Shown in pieces: positions 1 to 8,081 of a DNA stretch of 64,000 nt (position 1 is the first letter of the stretch; each line of letters begins with the position of its first letter). Source of the DNA: Phalacrocorax aristotelis (lineage: Eukaryota > Chordata > Aves > Suliformes > Phalacrocoracidae); assembly GCF_949628215.1 (NCBI RefSeq), contig NC_134288.1:2356001-2420000 (forward strand), read 5' to 3'. A program made the position numbers and the translations under genes. The notes under the pieces were generated by a model, which saw nothing but the letters and a program-made list of their open reading frames with translations, searched no databases and was not told the origin of the DNA.

Positions 1-2
1 AG

Positions 3-124
3 GACCTCTCCCGTTTCAAAGCTGCCACGACGACCTGAGGAGGACAGGCGACGCACCACCGATCCCAAACGCGGGCACGCAGTCGTTAGGCTCGATGGTC
101 GGGCCGCCGTTCAGCAGGACCTAG
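3..124 (+). pseudogene. Last exon-like piece of the second-gene remnant from the preceding (off-window) unit
   Basis: By comparison with the internal units, the window opens just inside the AG acceptor (ctggcag) of the last exon-like piece. Read in the phase left by the preceding donor, it is open from 5 to 121 and ends in TAG at 122-124. The unit start was placed here only because the window starts here. The product is not recognised. Confidence 0.3.
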
Positions 125-531
125 ACGGGCTGGAGGAAGGGGCCATCGGCGACCTCACCGCATCCAGCCCCAAAGCGGTAGGAAGTGAGAGCCGAAGCGA
201 GCAGCAGAGACGAGGGCGGGGGAGGCTGACTGGGAAGGGGGCAGAGAGGTGCCTGGGCTGAAGGGGAGCCTGAGGAAAGGGCAGGGGAGGGGTTTCCCTC
301 GGCCTCTGTTTGCCTTCTGCGTTGTTTCTCAAGACGCGAATCGGGAATTGGATGTTGACTGCTGTGGGCCAACAATCCAATTCAGTGCAGTCGCCTGACT
401 CGAGGCTGCTTTGCCCGTGACAGGGAAGAGGTCTAAAAAGGAAAAGGGGGAAAGCTGAGCTAAGAAGGAGCCTCTCTGCTGTGGCCGTTCCTTGCATCTC
501 TTCCCGCTTGTCGAGGATGCCTGCTTTGCTT
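125..531. other. Upstream intergenic region of the FSIP2-like gene
   Basis: No gene is supported here. It contains a GTAGG donor-like site at 180, purine-rich stretches near 215-300, the CCAAT hairpin at 345-383, and an A/G-rich run near 425-460. Equivalent stretches precede the CR1 fragment in all nine copies. Confidence 0.6.
345..383. promoter_or_regulatory. Inverted repeat with two opposed CCAAT boxes
   Basis: GAATTGGAT (345-353) plus GTTG (354-357) pairs with CAAC (370-373) plus ATCCAATTC (375-383). This gives a 13-bp stem with one bulged A (374) and a 12-base loop. The arms carry ATTGG (347-351) and CCAAT (377-381), the core of NF-Y sites, about 350 bases upstream of the TATA box. The same element is at 7772-7810, 15198-15236, 22625-22663, 30052-30090, 37477-37515, 44904-44942, 52331-52369 and 59758-59796. 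Regulatory use is inferred from sequence alone. Confidence 0.45.
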
Positions 532-615
532 CACAGAATCGCAGAGGAGTTGAGGTGGGAAGGGCCCTGTGGAGATGACCTCTCAAAGCGCGCTCAGCAA
601 GAGCGGGTGGCCCAC
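532..615 (-). mobile_element. CR1 LINE 3'-end fragment, copy 1
   Basis: CACAGAATC followed by GAGTTGAGGTGGGAAGGG, then TGGAGAT and CTCAAAG-like blocks, is the reverse complement of the CR1 LINE tail common in birds, which I recall as CACAGAATC..GGTTGAGGTTGGAAGGGACCTCTGGAGAT. Only the extreme 3' end remains, it is clearly diverged, and the downstream edge is uncertain. It ends about 110 bases upstream of the TATA box, so it forms part of the proximal promoter region. Confidence 0.6.
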
Positions 616-654
616 AGGCCTGTCCCATGGTCCGGTGGGCGGCAGCCGGGCGGC

Positions 655-760
655 GGCACGGCAACGCAGCGATGTGACAACGCTGCAACGTGACAACACT
701 GTGATGCGACAGTGCCCCGTGGCTCTATATAGCCGCTCGCTGGGAGCCTCTGGAGCGAGC
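655..760 (+). promoter_or_regulatory. Core promoter of FSIP2-like copy 1
   Basis: A TATA box, TATATAG, lies at 726-732, so transcription is expected to start near 755-760. Just upstream are short repeats of the form GTGACAAC (675-682 and 690-697), GCAACG (661-666 and 685-690) and GATGCGACA. GGCAAC (659-664) fits an RFX half-site (RGYAAC). In most copies CAACGG at this place fits the MYB consensus YAACKG, but copy 1 reads CAACAC (694-699). RFX2 and MYBL1 are known drivers of male germ-cell genes. Their use here is inferred. Exon 1 ends at 879 (GAGAG before GTGAGC) and is non-coding. Confidence 0.65.
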
Positions 761-1069
761 GGAGTCAGCGCAGGGTCGCAGCTCCACGAGAGCTCTTGGA
801 AGGAGCCGCGGAGCGCCGTCTCACTGCTGGCGTCCGAAAGGCAGACGCACTGCCGAGTGCACTGGGAGAGAGGAGAGAGGTGAGCAGCGGGGCCGACGGA
901 GAGGGCTCAGCCGGGGAGCCCCGGGTGTGGCAGGGTTGCTCTGGGGCCTTGGCACGTGCCCTTTCTTGCAAGTGCCATGCAGGAGGCTTCTTGAGCTGGC
1001 ACCTGAGTGTCTCTGTCTTCCTAGCTCGGGCACAGGAGACGGCACCTGGGAGAAGGAGCTACTGGGCTG

Positions 1070-4069
1070 ATGGATCCGAGGCTGCTGGACCTCCCCCTCG
1101 GGGTCAAAATCCCTGTGTTGCCCGGCTCCAAGCCTGTCTTCTGCAGGGCAAAGCTGGGGGAAAAGGTAAACGAAGCAGAAAGGGGTAGAAAAGCTCTCTT
1201 CTTTTACGGGGTCCCCGTCATTCAGAGAAGGGGCGGCCTTGTGCCCACCTGCTCTACAGCGGGAGCTGCAGCCCTTCAGTCGCACAGGGCTGGGGAGGCG
1301 CGGGGAGCGCGTGGCTCCATGGTGCCAAGAGGAAGGAGGACTTGCCCCATAGCGGTGCTCCAGGCTGGCCAGAGCTGGATGGAGAGGAGTCTTCCAGCTA
1401 CCTTTAGCTTTGCACAAGCACAGCTTGGCACCTCTGGGGAGCAGCGCAATCCTGTTTTGCAACAAGGGTGAATTGCCTGAGGAAAAGGCGTGGCTGTAGG
1501 CAACATTGCAGCTCAGCTCCTTACAGGTGCAGCACGGGGTGCACCCCTCTCACCCCCGCAGTAAACAGCTCCTTGTCTGCCTCCAGCACCGGTAGAGATA
1601 GCCACCGGACGGGGGGGTGTAGGCAGAGGCCGCCTTCTCCGCTGGAGAGTCTCTGATGTAGCGAGAGCTCTCCTCTGGGTGGGAAGCAAGCCAGGGACTA
1701 GCCTGTACCTCGGAGCTTTGGAAATGCCAGCCTGTGTGTGTGAGGAGCTCGGAAGCATGTTCGTCTCCGCTGCTCTCTCCTGACCTGGAGTTCATCCTCT
1801 GGAACATCTCCCTTACAGCTTCAGCGGCCCTCATGCTATTTTGACCTGGGAGATCCCTACGGTCGCCGACTGCCCACAGAGTACAACAGCCTGCACGACC
1901 CCCATCTCCGGGCCTACCACAAACGCCAAGACAACCTGCAGAGGCTGAAGAGAGGGGGTTTCGTCACCAGCGATGGCAAGGTGCGTTTGGCCGATAGTCG
2001 TCGGGCCGATAAAAACGGTTCCCTCCGAGCGGGGTTCCCTGAGCGCAGAGGGAGCACGTGCAGAGGAGCAGCCCCCCTCCCGCTGGGTTTGGGCTGTTTC
2101 GGGGAAGGCAGCCTGCTGCCAGTAGCTGGCTTGACAGCGTTCGGGCGATTTCTGCCCTCGTCTCTCCGTAGGTGGTTTGCACTCTGAAGGAGTTCAACGA
2201 GTACAGGCAGTATCTGACCGGACTCAAGCTGGAGGCAGAGTACGTGTTCAGGCGAGAGGAGGTAGGCAAAGCGCAGTGTTGGCGGACGCCTGTCAGCGGC
2301 ACGGTGCCGAGGGCTGGGGCTTGGCTCGCGGCATCTCGGGGGGGGCGCTCAGTGCAGAAGAGACGAGGGCTGTGCTCGTGGGCCAGGCGTGGTCCCGGGG
2401 AAAGGACTAGCCGGCTCGGAGCTGAGCCAGCGCAGGGTGCTGGGGTGGGCACGGGCAGGAAGGTCATGTGCGAGCCCGCGTTGTCCTGAGGGAACCCTTC
2501 TCTTGTGCCCTCGCCGCGTGGCTGAAGCAGAGCGCTGGCCTGGGCCCGCGTGAAGCCTCAGCACGCAGGGGCGGGAGCGCTTGTCTGGGCAACGGCGAGC
2601 CACAACGCGGTGTCACCTTGCAGGAAAGGCTTCGGCAACGCCTGGCCACGTTAAGGGATGCCCACAAACCGCTGGGGACAATCGACGCTTCGTGCTTGCT
2701 GGAGCAGCTGCGGCAGCCTCAAAGACCATCTTGCCCACCTCCACCCGCGAGCAGAAAGATCTCCCTGAAATCGGGGCGCTGCAGGAGGCTGAAAGCAGCT
2801 TTGGACGAAGGCCAAACCTGCTCCCAACCTGAGCTGGGACAGGAAGGTGCTGAGCTGCCCAGGAGGGTCAGTAGCGGTGCTGACTCCGGCAAGCAGCCAG
2901 ACTGCGCTGCAGACAGCGTGTCCAGAGCTGCGTCTCAACAACAAGCCGCAACAGAAGCCCAGAAGCTTGAAGAGGTGGCTGAGGCTGTGGTGTGGGAAGT
3001 GTTGCAGAGGGTGAAGGCTCCTCGGGCTCAGGCTGCCTGCGTTTTAAGGAGGGCTGCCCAGGGGATCAGGGGAAGCTTGTGTGGCAGCGCCGGAGGAGCA
3101 GAGCCTTTGGAGACTTCTCCTTCACTTTGCCAGCAGGAAATCGGACGGGTGGCCAAAGAGCTCGTAGCGACCGTGCTGGAGAGCTTGGCAAAGGCTTTGA
3201 CATCCAGCATGGCCACAGCGTGTGAGCCAGGGCCGGCAGGCAGGCGGAAGGAGCGACCTGTTGCCGGAGGAGCCACCCGAGCCGAGGAAGAGAAATCGGG
3301 GCAAGCTGAAACAGCAGCTTCCGATGGAGCGTCTGCAGAGGCTTCCCTGGACAAACTCATCAGAGAAGTTGTTGACGGCGTTTGCTGCACCTTGGAATCC
3401 TTTGCAACTTCTCAGGTTGAACGAGACCCTAGCTGCAAATATTCCAACAGCCTGGAGCTTCCTGGGAGAAATCTCTCCAAGAGACAGGCGCAGCCATCCC
3501 AGGCGCCTTTCTCAAGGCAGGCTGTGGAACAAGCACAGGGACTCCCCAGAGCATCTCAACAGCAGAGCCTGGAAGCAAGCAAGGGACCAAAGTCGCTTGC
3601 CTTGCAGCCACTGCCAAACAGAGTCGCTGCTGATGCCTCGCAACTCAGTGGCACGACTGCCGGGGAGAGCATCCAAAATGCCTCCTCCGGAGTTCAGCAG
3701 CACCACGCCGAACGGGCTGGGTATGCCACAACTGTTGTCCCTGAGGTTCTTGCAACGGCGCCGAAGTTCGAGCGAGAACTGACGCCGAAGCCGACAGCCT
3801 TAGCCAACACTTTGGCTATAAGGACCATGGCAAGCCGCATCATCGACTCTGTTTTAGAGCGGAGCTGTCAACCCGGGCCTGCCCTGAGTCCCAGACTGAA
3901 TTTTGGAAGGTGCGTCGCAAAGCTGCCTGCACCATCAGATGGAAAGGAGAGCTATCCCGCTGAGGATGTCCTCCCCTCCGTGTGCCCACACTTCTCCGGA
4001 CAGCCCGTCGTCCGGCGGGTGCGAAGCCCCCTGCCCGGGCAGGAGCACAGCGCAGAGCAGTGCGCGTAA
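1070..4069 (+). CDS. FSIP2-like: FSIP2-like protein, copy 1 (597 aa, spliced)
   Basis: Coding exons are 1070-1165, 1819-1980, 2172-2261 and 2624-4069. All three coding introns are phase 0 with GT-AG ends. A non-coding exon 1 (about 756-879) joins exon 2 at 1025, and no ATG occurs earlier in the spliced leader. Residues 1-116 match the start of fibrous sheath-interacting protein 2: LLDLPLGVKIPVLPGS, DPYGRR, SLHDPHLRAYHKR, LKRGGFVTSDGK and VVCTLKEFNEYRQYLTGLKL line up with mammalian FSIP2 as I recall it. FSIP2 is a sperm-tail protein found as a partner of AKAP4. The last exon (residues 117-597) is low-complexity, rich in Ala, Gln and Ser, and not recognised. It contains four 12-residue amphipathic helices starting at A235, A293, L358 and A519 that fit the AKAP consensus for dimerisation-docking domains. 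The huge FSIP2 body (about 6,900 aa in mammals) is absent. The FSIP2 relationship is secure; the AKAP-like role is inferred. Confidence 0.85.
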
Positions 4070-4229
4070 AGCTTGTGCAAGGCGAGCCCCAGCAGCCCGT
4101 GTCAGAAAGGAGGGTGTTAGCTGGCAGGCTTGTGGACACTGTCCTGAGGAGGTGTGTGGCAGGAGAGGTGCAGAGCCCCTGGGCAGCTCCACCAGGCAGC
4201 ACACACAGACCTTACGCCCTTGTGCTCGC

Positions 4230-4235
4230 AATAAA
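4230..4235 (+). terminator. Polyadenylation signal AATAAA, copy 1
   Basis: A canonical AATAAA sits 161 bases after the stop codon and is followed by a GT-rich stretch (gtgcttgcttgtgcc), as expected for cleavage near 4250. The 3' UTR is therefore about 180 bases. Confidence 0.75.
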
Positions 4236-4250
4236 GAGCTCACTCCCAAG

Positions 4251-5482
4251 TGCTTGCTTGTGCCTACCTACGTTCAAGCCAGCCCAGGCTGTGTCTGGGC
4301 ATTTTCCCTGCGGCAATCTCCCTCGTCTTTTTCCCTCCTGCGGCCTCCGTCACGCTAAGACCCGATTTTAGAGGGAATCTTAACCACGGAGGCGAGAAGT
4401 AGCCAGCATTTTTGTCTTGTTTAGCAAGCTTTGCTGCCAGGCTAGCGGAGGGGACGGGTCCGGTTCTAGGAGGCCTGGCTTTCACCTTCTGTGAGGGACA
4501 ATGTTGGCCTTCACCTTGAGATCCTTTTTGCAGGGCCCTTTCTCCTCAGGCCAAGCTCCCCCAGAAGCTCTGCACAGATAGGTGCTGTCACTGCGCCTGG
4601 GATGGGCGGTGGCCTCTCCACCCGGGGCCCGCTCTGCCACGTGTTGTTTGGGTCTGGTCTGTCCTGAGCGGGGAGGCAGGTATGTTGTGGAGGCCCAGAA
4701 TGGTGCACGGGAGCAGGTTCGCATGAGCAGCCCGTGCCAGGGCTCAGCCAGAGGGGAGCGGCGGGAGCAACCCCCTCTTGAACGGGAGCTCACTACCCTG
4801 CTGTGCCGCACACGGGCTTGGCCTTGGACGGTCTCCCATGGAGCATCCCCTGGGGAAGGGAGGCCTTCGGTCCCACAAGGAGACAAGGCCGAGGGTTGAC
4901 AGTTGACATTCAAACGCTAACTGCTCGGCGGTGGAAATTTGTGACCGAGGAACGATCCGGCACGGAGGGCAAGGAGGCCCCACTGCGAGAAGGGGTTGCC
5001 CTGGCTGGAAGCAGGGGTGCCAGAGACAGCAGGACTCCCTGCAAGGGAGCGCAGTTTCCCTGGGTGATTAGAAACAGCCTCGGCACTGCCTTGTAGCCAT
5101 CCTGGAACGGAAGCTCTCAGGGGCCACCTCTGACTGGCCAGCAGAGCTGCTCTGGGAGATGGGCCCACGGCCCAGCTGAGGTGCCCCAGGCAAACCGCTC
5201 AAACTGCTCACGGGATGGGCGCTGGTGCAAGGGGAGGGAAGGAACCTGCTTGTGACGCATCATTGCCGACTCCAGGTAGAGCCGCTCTGCCCAATGCATT
5301 GTTCGGGTTTTTTGGTTTAGCTTGGTTGTTTTTCGTATTCAAGCACAAACGTGGGTTTAGTTTGCCTCGAGGGGTGCCGTAAAAATTCCCCAATAGCAGG
5401 AAACAGAGCCCGGCCTACCCAGAGAACCTCTCGAGTCTTTGGTTTACCACTCTGCCCATCTGCAGAGAGAAAGTAACCCCAG
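4251..5482. other. Spacer between FSIP2-like gene and second-gene remnants
   Basis: About 1.2 kb with no gene that I can support. Open frames exist on both strands, for example + strand 4582-4899 and 4803-5096. They have no recognised domain, and GC-rich DNA gives such frames by chance. A T-rich patch lies at about 5308-5338. Equivalent stretches are 11677-12908, 19104-20335, 26531-27762, 33958-35189, 41383-42614, 48810-50041, 56237-57468 and 63664-64000 (cut). Confidence 0.6.
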
Positions 5483-7551
5483 CTGCAGGGAGCCTACAGC
5501 GGGCACCTGGAGGGGCCCTCACAGCCCTGCGACACCGGCAACAAGGGACATGTTGTGCAGGCGTTCTTTAGCTCTAACTTCTGGAAGGCCTTCCCACAGG
5601 AACTGCTATGTATCGGAGGCTGTGAGCAGTGGCTCGAGGTAAGGCGTGAGCTCCCTCAGTCTCTCTCTCCACCCCAGCCTCTTTCCCGGGACAATGCCAG
5701 CCCTTCAGGATCACCAGCACTCGTCCCCACACCTCCACAGCCAGCCCCTCTCTCCCCCAGGCTAAAGGCGTCCTTCTCTCCTGGCTGGCCAAACCAGAGG
5801 TCCCTCCTGTTCCCTGGCAAGACGGTCAGCACGCAGACGCAGAGAGGGAAATGCTCGCTGCAGGCAGCTAGGTACGCTCCCGAGCACCTTGGCTGCCCCT
5901 GGAGCAGCCAGCCCCTCGGGCCCTCTTCTCACTCATGTCAGCACCAGAAAACACCAGCAGCCAAACCACCTTCCCTCTGCTACTCCAGCCCTGCCCGGTC
6001 ACTCTGGATTCTGTTCTGAATTGCCTTCTTTCTGTTCGTGCCCTCTCCTCGACTGGAATGGCAAAACCCCGTGACACGGGGGTGAGAATATCTTTGTAAG
6101 CAAACTGGCTGGCAGGACGGAGACACGCAGCGCCGCGTGCCTCTGTCGCCTCTGCACCCCGGCCCCTGCCGAGGCTTTCGGCAGAGACCGCCTTCCTCCT
6201 GCCCTCGCTGAGCTCCTGGGCTCAGAAGTGCCGTGAACTTCAGTGGGTCTCTTTGCAGGGACGTCACCACGCTCGTAACATCGCAGGCTGTCCCAGCTGA
6301 TGTGTGGCCATGGGATCCTCTCCGTGAGCTTTACCGATACCCCAACACACCGCAGTGTGCTGGTTTTGGCTGACAAGGCGTTAATTCTCCTCCCCGTGGG
6401 GCGCCGGCTACCTTTCCAGCTTCCCGCGCTCTGCCACGTCGGCGGGAGGCTGGCAGGGGCAGAGGGGCAGGGCCACGGCGGGGGCGGCTGCCCGCCGCTG
6501 CCCAATGGCATGTTCATTCCGTAGCATGTGACACCATGGCCAGTATATTAAGGGGGGGGCAGTTTTCGGCTCGGAAGAGGCGCGCCGTGGGGCGGGCGGG
6601 CGCCTGCGTTGCGTGGCATATTTCCGCCCTTCATTCCCCTCCCCCGCCCCGCCCGGGTTTTGCGCCTCTCGTTGTTCTCATTTCCATTGCATTGTTGTTG
6701 TTTGGGGTTTTTTTCGAAATCTTAATCATTGAACTGTTCTTATCTGAACCCACGAGCGTTACCCTTCTGATTCTCTCCCCGATCTGCCCGTGGGGGAGTG
6801 AGCGAGCGGCTGTGCGGGGCTGAGCTGCCGGCTAAACCACGACACACAGGTAAGGAGCGGTCTCTGTTTTTAAAGTGATGGAACCCCAGAGGTCTGACAC
6901 AACTTCCAAGGGGGTCTTAGTTTAGCTAGTTCCTGTCACTTTTGTGACTCCCTGACTTGCACTGCACAGGGCGTTCTGCTCTGCCTTGCCTAGCTTCTTA
7001 CAGGCAGAGCCCGGCGGATGCACGGTCTGGCGTCTGCTGCGGCTCTCGGGCGTCCCTGTGCTTTCCAGCTGCAGAGGAACTGCACACAGGGCCTCGCACG
7101 TCCCCTACCGGGACCACATACAGCTCCGGCAGCGCTTCCTGAGGGTGCAAATGTCTGTGAACACGGCGCAAGGGGCGTCGCTGTTGTGGCTGAGGAGCCA
7201 ACGCCGCAGGGAGAGGGGAGTCGGGGCACAGCCGATGCCGCTCCTGCGCTTGCAAAGCAGGAGAAGAGCGGCAGCTGGCGCATGTGCAAGAGGCTGCTTT
7301 GGAAGCAGAGGAGCATGGTTCCTGGGCCGTGCACTTTGCTGTTTCCCGCGAGACCCACGGTAATCATCGGCACGTACCATTTATTACTCTCCCTGTTTCT
7401 TGCCTTTGTTTAACAAGAGAGCCTGGCAGGACCTCTCCCGTTTCAAAGCTGCCACGACGACCTGAGGAGGACAGGCGACGCACCACCGATCCCAAACGCG
7501 GGCACGCAGTCGTTAGGCTCGATGGTCGGGCCGCCGTTCAGCAGGACCTAG
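5483..7551 (+). pseudogene. Exon-like remnants of an unidentified second gene, copy 1, interrupted by an LTR
   Basis: Five stretches look like exons by reading frame plus splice sites. A is 5483-5638 (CCCCAG acceptor, GTAAGG donor; contains VVQAFFSSNFWKAFPQELL). B is 5761-5871, in phase with A (contains KGVLLSWLAKPEVPPVPW). C is 6259-6355 (contains VPADVWPWDPLRELYRYP). D is 7004-7359 (contains VPYRDHIQLRQRFL). E is 7430-7551. B ends AGCTAG directly before GTACGC, so its in-frame TAG may be a decayed CAG at a former donor. The phases of B and C do not match, and in D the coding-like frame switches between YRDHIQLRQRFL and QEAALEAEEHGSW. No AATAAA follows E. The family is not recognised. It is more likely a decayed gene than a working one, and it could also be non-coding RNA exons or chance. 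Confidence 0.35.
6356..6844 (+). mobile_element. Solo LTR of an avian endogenous retrovirus, copy 1
   Basis: It begins TGTGCTGGTTTTGGCTG and ends GCCGGCTAAACCACGACA, the termini of a retroviral LTR family that I know as widespread in bird genomes (exact subfamily not assignable by eye). A TATA-like TATATTAA lies at 6544-6551, and the conserved block with CTTATCTGAACCCACGAG and GAGTGAGCGAGCGGCTG is near the 3' end. Flanking CGCAG (6351-6355) and CACAG (6845-6849) look like a 5-bp target duplication differing by one CpG transition. There is no internal retroviral region, so this is a fossil left by LTR-LTR recombination. At 489 bp with diverged sequence it looks old, and it predates the array because every full unit has it. 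Confidence 0.8.
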
Positions 7552-7958
7552 ACGGGCTGGAGGAAGGGGCCATCGGCGACCTCACCGCATCCAGCCCCAA
7601 AGCGGTAGGAAGTGAGAGCCGAAGCGAGCAGCAGAGACGAGGGCGGGGGAGGCTGACTGGGAAGGGGGCAGAGAGGTGCCTGGGCTGAAGGGGAGCCTGA
7701 GGAAAGGGCAGGGGAGGGGTTTCCCTCGGCCTCTGTTTGCCTTCTGCGTTGTTTCTCAAGACGCGAATCGGGAATTGGATGTTGACTGCTGTGGGCCAAC
7801 AATCCAATTCAGTGCAGTCGCCTGACTCGAGGCTGCTTTGCCCGTGACAGGGAAGAGGTCTAAAAAGGAAAAGGGGGAAAGCTGAGCTAAGAAGGAGCCT
7901 CTCTGCTGTGGCCGTTCCTTGCATCTCTTCCCGCTTGTCGAGGATGCCTGCTTTGCTT

Positions 7959-8042
7959 CACAGAATCGCAGAGGAGTTGAGGTGGGAAGGGCCCTGTGGA
8001 GATGACCTCTCAAAGCGCGCTCAGCAAGAGCGGGTGGCCCAC
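7959..8042 (-). mobile_element. CR1 LINE 3'-end fragment, copy 2
   Basis: Same diverged CR1 tail as at 532-615, at the same distance upstream of the TATA box. Confidence 0.6.
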
Positions 8043-8081
8043 AGGCCTGTCCCATGGTCCGGTGGGCGGCAGCCGGGCGGC

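Larger units (their letters stand above)
1..7427 (+). repeat. Tandem unit, copy 1 (7427 bp)
   Basis: The sequence at 1 (aggacctctcccgtttcaaa) recurs at 7428, 14854, 22281, 29708, 37133, 44560, 51987 and 59414, always in the same orientation and with no foreign DNA between copies. The phase of the unit is arbitrary because the array runs off both ends. Private or rare variants of this copy are the AC in place of GG at 698-699 in the promoter, GTGCC in place of ATGCC near 712, CACGTG at 955 in intron 1, and several changes in the LTR. It is therefore one of the more distinct copies. Confidence 0.98.

Noticed and set aside
821-1465. Minus-strand open frame of 214 codons over intron 1 to intron 2, repeated in every unit
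   Set aside because: It overlaps the start of the FSIP2-like gene antisense, has no recognised domain, and GC-rich DNA gives long chance frames. Its repetition only reflects the young tandem copies.
1964-2467. Minus-strand open frame of 167 codons over exons 3-4
   Set aside because: It lies antisense to conserved FSIP2 coding exons and has no independent support.
2468-2623. Upstream in-frame extension of the last exon into intron 4, suggesting an unspliced 533-codon gene
   Set aside because: A clear acceptor (cttgcag) precedes 2624, the FSIP2-like exons upstream join in phase there, and the extension has no ATG start of its own at 2468.
3222-3782. Plus-strand open frame of 186 codons inside the last exon in another frame
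   Set aside because: It is a shadow of the FSIP2-like coding frame, which has the better support from the upstream exons.
4582-5096. Two overlapping plus-strand frames in the spacer as a small gene
   Set aside because: There is no recognised domain, no fitting splice or start context and no polyA signal. Conservation between such young copies carries no weight.
5999-6517. Minus-strand open frame of 172 codons reaching into the LTR
   Set aside because: It crosses the LTR border and is Arg/Ser/Pro-rich, as expected by chance in GC-rich DNA.
6536-6823. Open frame of 95 codons with a hydrophobic stretch inside the LTR
   Set aside because: LTRs of this kind are regulatory, not coding. The hydrophobic run comes from the T-rich part of the LTR.
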